Translations under genes and position numbers: made by a program
The notes under the pieces: generated by a model
What the model was told of the DNA's origin: nothing
Databases searched by the model: none
What the model saw: only the letters and a program-made list of their open reading frames with translations
Part shown: one piece after another, positions 23,956-32,208 of the stretch
Numbering within the stretch: position 1 is the first letter of the stretch
Layout: each line of letters starts with the position of its first letter
From: CAXXIC01 sp964534355
GTDB lineage: Bacteria; Bacteroidota; Bacteroidia; Bacteroidales; UBA7332
Length of the DNA stretch: 44,831 nucleotides
Direction: 5' to 3'
Assembly (NCBI GenBank): GCA_964534355.1
Contig: CAZHNZ010000015.1
Location: forward strand, 1 to 44,831

Positions 23956-25658
23956 AAAAGAAAATAGGAGTTTATATCTGTCATTGCGGCGGCAACATAT
24001 CCGATTATGTGGATGTGGAAAAGGTTCGTCAGTCTATTGAGCATGAAGATGTTGTCTTTCTTTCGCGAACGACCATGTTTGCCTGTTCGGACAACAACCA
24101 AAAAGATATGGTGGAAGACATCAAAGCCAATGGTCTGGATGGTGTGATAGTGGCCTCTTGTTCGCCCAAACTGCATTTGCAAACATTCAGAAATGTGAGT
24201 GAGCGGGCCCAATTAAATAAATATACCTACGTGCATGCCAACATCCGTGAGCAGGCATCGTGGGCGCACTCAGACAACAAAACCGCAGCCACCGAAAAGG
24301 CCATTCATCTGGTGAAGGCTGCCATTGCCAAAGTCCGGTATGCAGAGGCATTGTATCCGACCAAAATTGAGGCTAAAAAGGCCGTGGCAGTAGTGGGAGC
24401 AGGGGTGGCCGGTATGAAGGCCGCTTTGTCGCTTTCTGACAAAAATTGTCCTGTTTATTTAATAGAAAAAGAGACAAAGACGGGTGGGAGAGTGGCTCAG
24501 TGGGGAGCGCTTTTTTCGACTACCGAAACAGGCTCAGCACTTACTAACCGGCTTTATGCAGAGATACAGAAACGGGATAATATTACACTATACACCGGTT
24601 CGGAGCTGGTATCGGCAACCGGCAACATTGGTAATTTTACCCTTACAGTTAAACGAAAATCAGACAATACAGAAACAGAGTTGCACGCAGGCTCTGTGGT
24701 GATAGCCACCGGTTTTGACCCATATACCCCCGAAGAGGGAGAATTTGGATACCGCACGATGGATAATGTGATTACGCTTCCTGAGTTTAAAGAGCTGATA
24801 GATAAAAGCGAAGGAAAACTATTGTACGGTGGTAAGCCGGTTGAAAAAATAGCTTACATCTATTGCGTAGGAAGCCGGCAGGAAGAGGGCGAAAATAAAT
24901 ATTGCTCGCGAAACTGCTGTACATCGGCCATACATGCCGCTGTGCTGGCCAAAAAGAAATTCGAAAACATCACCAACTACCATTTTCACCGTGGCATTCG
25001 CACCTATGGCAAGCAGGAGTTACTGTATGCTGAGTCGTTGCAATCGGGAGATCTCTTCCTGCAATCAGACGATGACTCTTTGCCCACTGTTTGTGCCGGA
25101 AGTCGTGGTCCGATAGTGAAGATAAACGATATACTGAGTGCCGGTGAGGAGTTGGAAGCCGATGCAGATCTGGTGGTGCTGGTGACCGGTATGGTGCCCC
25201 GTGCCGACAACAGTGTGGGTGGATTGTTTAAACTGCCCAAAGGACGGGATAAGTTTTACAACGAAATACACATGAAGCTCAGGCCGGTAGAGACGGTGAT
25301 TGATGGTATTACCATTGCCGGAACCTGTCAGGGTCCTAAAAATATCACCGAGACCGTAAATTCGGCTTTGTCGGCTGCCACCAAATCCTATTCGTACATC
25401 AATAAAGGTACGCTGGAGACAGAACCTATTGTTGCTCAGATAGATGCCAATGCCTGTAGCTGGTGTGGCGCATGTGCCCACGAGTGTCCGTTTGATGCAA
25501 TCAGCAAAGCGGAAAAAGATGGAAAAACCATTGCTGTGATAAACAATACACTCTGCAAAGGATGCGGCATGTGTGCGCCTGTTTGCGGGCCCGATGCTAT
25601 TGATTTGATAGCCTATTCGAGCAAAGAGATCATGTCGATGATAGATGCATTAGCTTAA
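23952..25658 (+). CDS. hdrA: HdrA/QmoB-like FAD and iron-sulfur oxidoreductase subunit
   Basis: A 568-residue HdrA homologue with the full-length layout: an N-terminal domain (IGVYICHCGGNISDYVDVEKV; C10, C12, C45, C70 in VIVASCSPKLH, and ANIREQASWAH), the FAD-binding fold VVGAGVAGMKAAL (G149, G151, G154), the YCVGSRQEE...KYCSRNCC block, and two C-terminal [4Fe-4S] ferredoxin motifs (C502, C505, C508, C512 and C535, C538, C541, C545). The block where HdrA proteins hold the FPTxDCSxC cysteines reads ALFSTTETGSALTNRLY, with no cysteine. In known systems HdrA accepts or bifurcates electrons at FAD; whether bifurcation occurs here is unknown. It overlaps the previous gene by 4 bases. Confidence 0.9.
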   Translation: MKKKIGVYICHCGGNISDYVDVEKVRQSIEHEDVVFLSRTTMFACSDNNQKDMVEDIKANGLDGVIVASCSPKLHLQTFRNVSERAQLNKYTYVHANIREQASWAHSDNKTAATEKAIHLVKAAIAKVRYAEALYPTKIEAKKAVAVVGAGVAGMKAALSLSDKNCPVYLIEKETKTGGRVAQWGALFSTTETGSALTNRLYAEIQKRDNITLYTGSELVSATGNIGNFTLTVKRKSDNTETELHAGSVVIATGFDPYTPEEGEFGYRTMDNVITLPEFKELIDKSEGKLLYGGKPVEKIAYIYCVGSRQEEGENKYCSRNCCTSAIHAAVLAKKKFENITNYHFHRGIRTYGKQELLYAESLQSGDLFLQSDDDSLPTVCAGSRGPIVKINDILSAGEELEADADLVVLVTGMVPRADNSVGGLFKLPKGRDKFYNEIHMKLRPVETVIDGITIAGTCQGPKNITETVNSALSAATKSYSYINKGTLETEPIVAQIDANACSWCGACAHECPFDAISKAEKDGKTIAVINNTLCKGCGMCAPVCGPDAIDLIAYSSKEIMSMIDALA

Positions 25659-25661
25659 AAA

Positions 25662-25949
25662 ATGGGAATTATGGAAGTAGAAATTGGAAAAACAGCCAAA
25701 TATTTGCGCGAGAAACAGGGCGTTTCGGAGCAGGCAAAGGAGAATTTGAAAGAGTTTACGCGAATAAAAAAGAGGATGCTGGATGCATTGGCAGAGCAGG
25801 ATATGACTATTGCCGAAATGGCAGAAAAGCTCTCGATGGGTCGCCCCGATGTGGTTTACTACCTGATGTCGCTGGTGAAATACGGATTTGTGAAAACGGG
25901 CGATATTGATGATATGGACGAGTATTATACCTACAAACTGAACAAATAA
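25662..25949 (+). CDS. Small winged-helix protein within the Hdr/Qmo-like operon
   Basis: A 95-residue protein with a predicted winged helix-turn-helix: DMTIAEMAEKLSMGRPDVVYYLMSLVKYGFVKTGDI in outline (about 47-83). The first 30 residues form a charged helix (KTAKYLREKQGVSEQAKENLKEF). It starts 3 bases after the hdrA-like stop and its stop codon shares a base with the next start, so it is embedded in the operon between the two halves of the presumed complex. It contains no cysteine, so it is unlikely to be an Fe-S subunit. It could be a second local regulator, or a protein-protein adaptor. The alternative start at 25671 (Met4) cannot be excluded. Confidence 0.75.
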   Translation: MGIMEVEIGKTAKYLREKQGVSEQAKENLKEFTRIKKRMLDALAEQDMTIAEMAEKLSMGRPDVVYYLMSLVKYGFVKTGDIDDMDEYYTYKLNK

Positions 25950-26995
25950 TGGCAAAGATAAACGCTGGATTTACAAAGGAATTGAAGGCATATGGGTCTG
26001 ATAATTTCAATGCGTGTTACAACTGCGGAACCTGCACGGCTGTGTGCTCATTATCCACAGAGGAGGACTCTTTTCCGCGGGAGATGGTTCGGCTGAGTGC
26101 GCTGGGTCGGGAGGATGAGATATTGTCGTCGCTCAAACCCTGGTCGTGTTACTACTGTGGCGAGTGTTCCACACATTGTCCGCAGTCGGCCAATCCGGGA
26201 GAGCTGATGATGTCGTTGCGCCGGTATCTGACTGCCCGTTACGACTGGACCGGTTTTTCGGGTAAGCTCTATAAATCGTTGCCGGTCAGTCTGGCCGCTT
26301 TCGTAGCGGTGTTGCTGGGAGTTATTTATTTTGCTTTCAGTGTTGGTTTCGACACCGAAACGATGTTGCATTTCGGGCACTATTTCGAGATGTCGGCTAT
26401 TGGGTTGGTATCGCTCTTTATCCTTTTGCCTAACGTCATTCGAATGTGGTATTTTACCATAAAGAAACCCGGTGTGACTGTCACTATGGATACCTATTTG
26501 AAGAGCAGTAAAGAGCTCTTTGTACACGCATTTACACAAAAACGGGCATTGGGATGCGATGACAATCAGTTTCGCTGGTTTGAGCACTTTGTGCTGGTAA
26601 TAGCCTATCTTTCGTTGCTGTTTACATCCGTTTTTCTGGATTGGTTTGGAGCCGAAAACCTTTTTGTGGTGGTGTTGGGATACGTCGAGAGTCTGATAAT
26701 ATTTGTGGTGACAGTCCATTTTGTATCGGGCCGGATAAATAAAGAGAGACCTTCGAACAACCGTTCGCAGCCATCCGACTGGTTTTTTGTTATCTGGTTG
26801 TTGCTGATGGGATTAACAGCCTTTCTGGTACGTCTGTTTATCGATCTGGATATGCCTCAGGTCAATCAGTGGCTCTATCCGGTGCATTTGATGGTGTTGG
26901 TACAATGGGCGCTGATTATTGTTCCTTTTGGAAAATGGACGCACTTTCTTTACCGTTCTTTCGCCATGTATTTTGCACGGTTGAAGCAGAAATGA
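25949..26995 (+). CDS. HdrC/QmoC-like membrane iron-sulfur protein
   Basis: A 348-residue membrane subunit combining an HdrC-like ferredoxin head with a cytochrome b-like (HdrE/NarI-type) membrane part, as in QmoC. The head has two cysteine sets CxxCxxCxxxC (C23, C26, C29, C33 and C67, C70, C73, C77). Six predicted membrane helices follow, from about residue 110 onward, with histidines near helices that could ligate heme b (FEHFVLV, VTVHFVSG, YPVHLMVLV, KWTHFLYR). This layout would exchange electrons between the soluble HdrA-like subunits and the quinone pool. It is the last gene of the operon, overlaps the winged-helix gene by one base, and ends just before a strong terminator. An isolated DnaA-box-like 9-mer at 26051 lies inside the gene. 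Confidence 0.88.
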   Translation: MAKINAGFTKELKAYGSDNFNACYNCGTCTAVCSLSTEEDSFPREMVRLSALGREDEILSSLKPWSCYYCGECSTHCPQSANPGELMMSLRRYLTARYDWTGFSGKLYKSLPVSLAAFVAVLLGVIYFAFSVGFDTETMLHFGHYFEMSAIGLVSLFILLPNVIRMWYFTIKKPGVTVTMDTYLKSSKELFVHAFTQKRALGCDDNQFRWFEHFVLVIAYLSLLFTSVFLDWFGAENLFVVVLGYVESLIIFVVTVHFVSGRINKERPSNNRSQPSDWFFVIWLLLMGLTAFLVRLFIDLDMPQVNQWLYPVHLMVLVQWALIIVPFGKWTHFLYRSFAMYFARLKQK

Positions 26996-27017
26996 GAGAT
27001 TGAAATTAATATTTACA

Positions 27018-27048
27018 GACGGGCGGAAAAACTGCCCGTCTTTTTTTT
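27018..27048 (+). terminator. Rho-independent terminator of the Hdr/Qmo-like operon
   Basis: GACGGGC at 27018-27024 pairs with GCCCGTC at 27034-27040, followed by eight T, 23 bases after the stop codon of the last gene. Confidence 0.88.
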
Positions 27049-27070
27049 ACACATTTTATTGTAAAGAAGA

Positions 27071-27114
27071 AATTATCCCGGTTGCTAATGTTAAACCAAG
27101 CAATCGGGATAATT
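27071..27114. repeat. Large hairpin, 16-bp arms, no T-run
   Basis: AATTATCCCGGTTGCT at 27071-27086 and AGCAATCGGGATAATT at 27099-27114 are complementary with a single G-T pair. No T-run follows on either strand, so it is not a standard terminator. It lies between two convergent transcription units. Confidence 0.6.
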
Positions 27115-27128
27115 AGTGTGATTCAAAA

Positions 27129-27169
27129 GCCTGAGACTTACTGCGGAATATCCACAGCAGGTCTCCGGC
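27129..27169 (-). terminator. Hairpin downstream of the M3 peptidase gene, weak terminator candidate
   Basis: On the minus strand 18-base arms pair with two mismatches and two wobble pairs around a 5-base loop, followed by only TTTT. It lies 20 bases beyond the peptidase stop codon. Confidence 0.4.
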
Positions 27170-27188
27170 CTGACAGAGAGCTATCTGA

Positions 27189-29306
27189 TTATTTTAAGCC
27201 CCGGTTTTTGAGCAGAGCATCCGGATTGGGTTCTGCACCGCGGAATTGTTTGTAGAGCTTCATCGGCTCGTCGCTGCCCCCTTTTTCGAGGATATTCTGG
27301 CGATAACGGGTCGATATTTGCTGATCGAAGATATTTCCGGCTTCGACGAATGCGTTGAAAGCATCGGCGTCGAGAACTTCGGCCCACAGGTAGCTGTAAT
27401 AGCCGGCAGAATAACCATCTCCATCAAAAATATGTTTGAAATAGGTAGAACGATAGCGGGGAATAATCTCGCTGATGAGTCCGAGATTTGCCATTTGTTC
27501 CGTTTCAAATTTTCGAACATCTTTCAGTTCCGGCGTTTCGAGCGTATGCCATTTCATATCGAGAATAGCCGCAGCAACGAGTTCAGTTGTGGCAAATCCC
27601 TGATTGAATTTTGAGGCACTCTTCATCTTCGAAATCAAAGAATCGGGAATTATTTCGCCCGTTTTGTAGTGACGCGCATACATTTTCAACACCTGAGGAT
27701 GTGTCGCCCAATGTTCCATCAACTGCGACGGCAATTCCACAAAATCGCGGGCCACGCTCGTGCCCGAAACTCGGGGATAAGAACAGCGGGTAAGCATACC
27801 GTGCATAGCATGTCCGAATTCGTGAAACAGCGTTTCCACCTCGTCGATAGTCAGCAGCGATGGCGCGTCGGCAGTTGGTTTGGTGAAGTTGCCCACATTC
27901 ACAATTACGGGGCGTATCTCTTTTCCGTTTTGCACATACTGATCGCGGAAATTGGTCATCCAGGCACCCACACGCTTTCCGGCACGGGGGAAATAGTCGG
28001 TATAAAACACGCCCAAATGAGAGCCATCGGCATCCTTCACCTCAAACGCCTTCACATCGCGGTGATACACAGGCATATTTTTAAGCTCTGTAAATGAGAT
28101 GCCCCACAACTTATTGGCCACCTCAAACACCCCGCTGAGCACATTATCGAGCTTAAAATAGGGTTTTATCTGGTCTTCATCGAGAGCATATTTAGCTTTG
28201 CGCACTTTTTCGGTATAATACCACCAATCCCACGATTGCAGTTTGAAATTATTTCCTTCACTATCCGACAATTTTTGCATATCGGATAGTTCCTCTTTGG
28301 CCCTTTGCACAGCCGGAGTCCAGATGTTGTTCAATAAATTCATCACACGCTCAGGGGTTTGAGCCATTTTATTATCGAGTGTAAATGCGGCAAACGATTT
28401 GAAGCCCAGCAATTGCGCCTTTTCGGTACGAAGTTTTACAATTTTGGACAGAATATCCTTGTTGTCGAAAGCATTATCGTTGTCGCCTCTGTTGATGTAT
28501 CCTTTGTATAGCTTTTCGCGCAATTCACGTTTATCTGCATATTGCAGAAAGGGCAACATACTCGGTTTTTGCACCGAGAAAAGCCATTTTGCGGAAGATT
28601 TGCGTTGTTTGGCATCTTCGGCAGCGGCTGTTTTTACCGACTCGGGTAAGCCGGCCAAATCAGCCTCATCGTTTATTTCGAGCACAAAGCTGTTGGTCTC
28701 TTTGAGCAAATTGTTGCTGAAATTGAGCGCAAGCACGGCCAATTCTTTATTTATAGCCCGCATACGTTCCTGCTGAGCAGCGTCGAGCAATGCCCCCGCC
28801 CTTACAAAATCTTTGTAATAGAGATCCAACACCTTTTTTTGTTCGGTAGTCAGTTTCTCGTTATCGCGGTTGTCATACACCGATTTAATCCTGTCGAACA
28901 GTTTTTTATTGAGCGAAATATTGTCGTTATGTTCCGTAATGAGTGGCGTTATTTTCGCCGCAATACTTTGCAATGAATCATTGGTTTCCGATTCAGTCAG
29001 ATTAAAGAAAACCATGGAGACCTTTTTGAGCGTCTCGCCACTCAGGTCAAGGGCTTCGATGGTATTTCGGAACGTTGGTTTCTGAGGATTATTTACAATA
29101 GCCGCAATTTCTGCCGTGTGACCGGCCATCCCTTTTTCGAATGCAGGCATATAATGTCTGTTTTTGATTGCTTCGAAAGGCGGAACACCAAACTGTGTGG
29201 TAAAGGGCTGCAAGAGCGGATTATCGCCATTGACTTTCTTTTGGGTAGCACAAGAGCTAATCATAAGCAAAGAAGCTAATAGTGTGGGTAATACAAAATT
29301 CTTCAT
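27189..29306 (-). CDS. dcp: M3-family zinc metallopeptidase, lipoprotein (peptidyl-dipeptidase Dcp-like)
   Basis: An oligopeptidase of the Dcp/OpdA branch that removes C-terminal dipeptides or cleaves short peptides. The 705-residue protein has a lipoprotein signal (LLMISSCATQ, lipobox Cys19), so it acts in the periplasm or at the outer membrane, not in the cytosol as E. coli Dcp does. The zinc motif HEFGH is H495, E496, H499, and the C-terminal block PRYRSTYFKHIFDGDGYSAGYYSYLWAEV in outline, with the family Tyr residues, is intact. The start has the signal peptide directly behind it. It is monocistronic, with a hairpin after the stop. Confidence 0.92.
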   Translation of the reverse strand: MKNFVLPTLLASLLMISSCATQKKVNGDNPLLQPFTTQFGVPPFEAIKNRHYMPAFEKGMAGHTAEIAAIVNNPQKPTFRNTIEALDLSGETLKKVSMVFFNLTESETNDSLQSIAAKITPLITEHNDNISLNKKLFDRIKSVYDNRDNEKLTTEQKKVLDLYYKDFVRAGALLDAAQQERMRAINKELAVLALNFSNNLLKETNSFVLEINDEADLAGLPESVKTAAAEDAKQRKSSAKWLFSVQKPSMLPFLQYADKRELREKLYKGYINRGDNDNAFDNKDILSKIVKLRTEKAQLLGFKSFAAFTLDNKMAQTPERVMNLLNNIWTPAVQRAKEELSDMQKLSDSEGNNFKLQSWDWWYYTEKVRKAKYALDEDQIKPYFKLDNVLSGVFEVANKLWGISFTELKNMPVYHRDVKAFEVKDADGSHLGVFYTDYFPRAGKRVGAWMTNFRDQYVQNGKEIRPVIVNVGNFTKPTADAPSLLTIDEVETLFHEFGHAMHGMLTRCSYPRVSGTSVARDFVELPSQLMEHWATHPQVLKMYARHYKTGEIIPDSLISKMKSASKFNQGFATTELVAAAILDMKWHTLETPELKDVRKFETEQMANLGLISEIIPRYRSTYFKHIFDGDGYSAGYYSYLWAEVLDADAFNAFVEAGNIFDQQISTRYRQNILEKGGSDEPMKLYKQFRGAEPNPDALLKNRGLK

Positions 29307-29382
29307 ACTGTTTTAATGTTTAAAAATGGATACTGTGTTTTGCCTGATTTTCAACCGAAACAAAACTGAAATTACATCTATC

Positions 29383-30525
29383 TTAATCCTGACGGGCATC
29401 TTCCTTAAACGTAACATAGCAACTGATAGGAAAATGGTCCGACAACTTAATTCGGTCCACTTTACAATTGTAAGCCTCTATGCCTTTGGAATGCAAAATA
29501 TGGTCTATTCGAAAATAAAATCGATTTTCGTTGTATGTAATACCGGGACCGAAACCGGTATCAACAAACGCATCCTGCAAGTCTCCTTTTATAGTTTGAT
29601 AAGCATAAGAAATAGCACTGTCGTTGAAGTCGCCACAAACAATGATATCCCGTTTACTTTCATTGATATATTCTCTTACCATTTGGGCCTGACGAGCTCT
29701 CTCTTTGTATGCCTGTCCCATTTTTTTGATCACCACTTTATTGAAATCCTCTAAATTTTCGGATGAAAAATCTTTGATTACTTTTTTATAGACATTGAGA
29801 TCATCCGATGTAAATTTATTCGATTCCAGATGATTATTAACCAAATCAATTTTACGTTTGCCAATTTTAATTGTGTAAGCAGTCGATCCATTATATAAGC
29901 TTTCCATTGGGAGTTTGTAAGATGAGACGATTGGATATTTGGAGAAACAAACAAGTCCGGCAAAGCTCCAAACATTGTCTATATGACCGGATATTTTGTA
30001 GTACGGATATTTCTTGAAAGCTTTGAGAATCTCTTGTCTTTCGAGAAATCCTTCATTTTTGCTCCAGCCAAACTCCTGTAAGCAGACGATATCAGCATCT
30101 TGCTTAAGGATATATTCCACTATTGGGTTGGGATTTTTGCGGGTATGTCTTTGATAATTAAAACTTCTGACATTGTAAGACAAAATTTTAATTGATTTCT
30201 CCGGAACATTTTTGGTTTGCGAATGCATCGGAAAATAGACCCGAAACTGATGCCAGCTCAGCAAAAGTCCCAGGAGAGAGAGCACCACATAAATGCGTAG
30301 GCGTATTAGCCAATAGACCAGAAAAAAGAGATTTCCCAGAAAAAACAACGGGAAAAGTAGTCCGAGATAAGGAAAAAACCAACCTTTTAAGGGTGAAACC
30401 AGATTAGAAAATGCCGATAACACCAAAGCTGCAAAAACCAACAGGTTTCCCAGCAACACCAAGACGTGAAAAAAGCTTTCCAGGCCAAATGGTTTTTCTC
30501 TTTTCCATCTACTTGCGGCTAGCAT
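29383..30525 (-). CDS. Membrane-anchored endonuclease/exonuclease/phosphatase (EEP) family hydrolase
   Basis: A metal-dependent phosphodiesterase-fold protein. The 380 residues start with three predicted membrane helices (about 15-105), followed by the EEP domain: ILSYNVRSFNY (metal and phosphate Asn), IVCLQEFG with the metal Glu, DIIVCGDFNDSAIS (catalytic GDFND), and RIDHILHSKGI with the catalytic Asp-His near the C-terminus. All core residues are present, so it should be active; the substrate (nucleic acid, phospholipid or phosphoinositide-like) is unknown. The domain orientation relative to the membrane is not clear. It overlaps the preceding rhomboid gene by 17 bases, so they are cotranscribed. 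Confidence 0.88.
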   Translation of the reverse strand: MLAASRWKREKPFGLESFFHVLVLLGNLLVFAALVLSAFSNLVSPLKGWFFPYLGLLFPLFFLGNLFFLVYWLIRLRIYVVLSLLGLLLSWHQFRVYFPMHSQTKNVPEKSIKILSYNVRSFNYQRHTRKNPNPIVEYILKQDADIVCLQEFGWSKNEGFLERQEILKAFKKYPYYKISGHIDNVWSFAGLVCFSKYPIVSSYKLPMESLYNGSTAYTIKIGKRKIDLVNNHLESNKFTSDDLNVYKKVIKDFSSENLEDFNKVVIKKMGQAYKERARQAQMVREYINESKRDIIVCGDFNDSAISYAYQTIKGDLQDAFVDTGFGPGITYNENRFYFRIDHILHSKGIEAYNCKVDRIKLSDHFPISCYVTFKEDARQD

Positions 30526-31387
30526 CGAATAAAAATCTTTTTTCGTCTGTTGATAGGCTATCGTAGCCCGATTTCTTTAATTTGTCCAGAATTTGGTCCA
30601 ACTCATTGCTGTTTTGGCTTCGGCGCGCCCGAAACTGTTCATCTGTTTCGGGACGTTTATGCTTTACCTTCAATTTCGATTTGGATTTAAATGAAAACAA
30701 TCCCATCAGAAAGTCGATTATTCTGTTTAGTCCCTTTGTCATATCAAATCCTTTACTGATCCCCAAAACAAAGAAATAACCCAATGCCGCCCCGCCCAGA
30801 TGAGCAATGTGCCCACCGGCATTTGAAGAGGTAATGCTGAGTAAATCAATAAGAATTGACGCCAAAGCAATGTATTTTAGCTTTACGTTGCCTACAAATA
30901 AAAGTTGCACCGTGTGGTCTGGAATACGAAAAGCTGTGGCACACACAATAGCAATCACAGCGGCAGAAGCCCCAACCATACTGCTCGCTTGACCTACGAA
31001 AAACGGAATCGTATTGTAGGCCAGCAAGTATAAAAAAGCACCGGCCAGACCGCCAAAGAGATAGAGCGCAACCATCTGTTTCTCGGTAAATAACTGCAAA
31101 AAGAGTGCACCAAACCAATAGAGCCAGAGCATATTGAAAAGAATATGCATAAAGCCGCTGTGCAAAAACATATAGGATAAAAGAGTCCAGGGTCGGAATA
31201 TTAATTCCATCGGGTTCGATGACAGAGAGAACAGTTCAGCCAGATTCAATCCGGGTATTTTGAATAAATCGCCAATCACCTGAATCAATCCCAGCACCAC
31301 AAAAACAACCACATTCACCATCATTAGTCGTTTCAGGGCATTGCCTTTACTAAAATGCTGCTTCAGTTCAATAAAAATATCGCCCAT
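30509..31387 (-). CDS. Rhomboid-family intramembrane serine protease, long C-terminal tail
   Basis: A polytopic protease that cleaves transmembrane substrates within the membrane. The catalytic dyad is intact: Ser141 in GASAA and His196 in GGHIAHLGGAALGY. FRPWTLLSYMFLHSGFMHILFNMLWLYWFG carries the family HxxxN-type segment (H81, N85). After the six-helix core a cytoplasmic charged tail (about 215-292, with SKLKVKHKRPETDEQFRARR in part) is seen, often found in Bacteroidota homologues. It overlaps both neighbours: 20 bases with the upstream rhomboid and 17 with the downstream EEP gene. Confidence 0.9.
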   Translation of the reverse strand: MGDIFIELKQHFSKGNALKRLMMVNVVVFVVLGLIQVIGDLFKIPGLNLAELFSLSSNPMELIFRPWTLLSYMFLHSGFMHILFNMLWLYWFGALFLQLFTEKQMVALYLFGGLAGAFLYLLAYNTIPFFVGQASSMVGASAAVIAIVCATAFRIPDHTVQLLFVGNVKLKYIALASILIDLLSITSSNAGGHIAHLGGAALGYFFVLGISKGFDMTKGLNRIIDFLMGLFSFKSKSKLKVKHKRPETDEQFRARRSQNSNELDQILDKLKKSGYDSLSTDEKRFLFDASRK

Positions 31388-32189
31388 TTTCTCTGTCTTT
31401 TTTCTTCCAAAATTTAACTAAAATAAAGCCAAACAAAATACCCCCAAGGTGAGCAAAATGCGCCACATTGTCTCCCGAGAAATTTGCTACACCCATAAAA
31501 AGCTCAACCAATCCGTAGAAAACGACAAAGTATTTCGCCTTGATAGGTATAGGTATAAACATCAAATAGAGCGGAGTGTTTGGATACAACATGGCAAAAG
31601 CCAGCAAAATGCCAAAAACAGCACCCGAAGCTCCCACTGTCAGGTGCATATTCAAATACATATCATTGAGCAATGTAAAATCAGACGGCTGTAGAAGGGC
31701 CAAATCGGTCAACCCCGAAAAATAGCTGCTCAGCAGCGGTTGAAAAGGAATGAGCGATTGAGCAGAGCCATTTTCGGCAGCTATACTAAGCGCTGAAATA
31801 ATGGACTGGTGCTCTACAAACCAAAAAACCTGCTGCACAACTCCCGCTCCAATGCCTGTTACCATGTAAAATATCAGAAACCGTTTAGGTCCCCAGGTGA
31901 TTTCGATTGCTCGTCCAAACATGAAGACAGAAAACATATTGAAAAAAATGTGGGCAAAACTACCGGTATCGTGCATAAACATATAGGTCACAAACTGATA
32001 AATCTGAAAATCAGGTGCGATGATCAGGTGCAGACCGAGCCATTTTGTCAGATCTACAGGCACTCCAATCAGATTCATAGAGACCTTGGGTAGCGTAACG
32101 GCAGCCAGCCAAAGCAGGAGGTTTATGATTATGATATTTTTGGTTACCGGGGGTATGTTTTGCAAAAATCCGTTATTAGAATTCATCAT
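31368..32189 (-). CDS. Rhomboid-family intramembrane serine protease
   Basis: A second rhomboid, 273 residues, directly upstream of the other. Its dyad is Ser188 in TVGASGAVFG and His247 in NVAHFAHLGGILFG, and it has HDTGSFAHIFFNMFSVFMFG with the His/Asn of helix 2. A loop of about 60 residues (120-180) before the catalytic helix is longer than in its neighbour, suggesting a different substrate or partner. A TAAATTTG promoter element precedes it, so it is probably the first gene of the three-gene unit. Confidence 0.9.
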   Translation of the reverse strand: MMNSNNGFLQNIPPVTKNIIIINLLLWLAAVTLPKVSMNLIGVPVDLTKWLGLHLIIAPDFQIYQFVTYMFMHDTGSFAHIFFNMFSVFMFGRAIEITWGPKRFLIFYMVTGIGAGVVQQVFWFVEHQSIISALSIAAENGSAQSLIPFQPLLSSYFSGLTDLALLQPSDFTLLNDMYLNMHLTVGASGAVFGILLAFAMLYPNTPLYLMFIPIPIKAKYFVVFYGLVELFMGVANFSGDNVAHFAHLGGILFGFILVKFWKKKDRENGRYFY

Positions 32190-32208
32190 ATATACATCGT
32201 TTTAGATG

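Noticed and set aside
26051..26059. TTATCCACA, an exact DnaA box
   Set aside because: A single copy inside a coding gene with no cluster around it; expected by chance in 45 kb.
22654..26995. HdrA/HdrC homologues as methanogen-type heterodisulfide reductase
   Set aside because: No HdrB (CCG domains) or hydrogenase subunits are present, and the surrounding genes are bacterial; a Qmo/sHdr-like role fits better.
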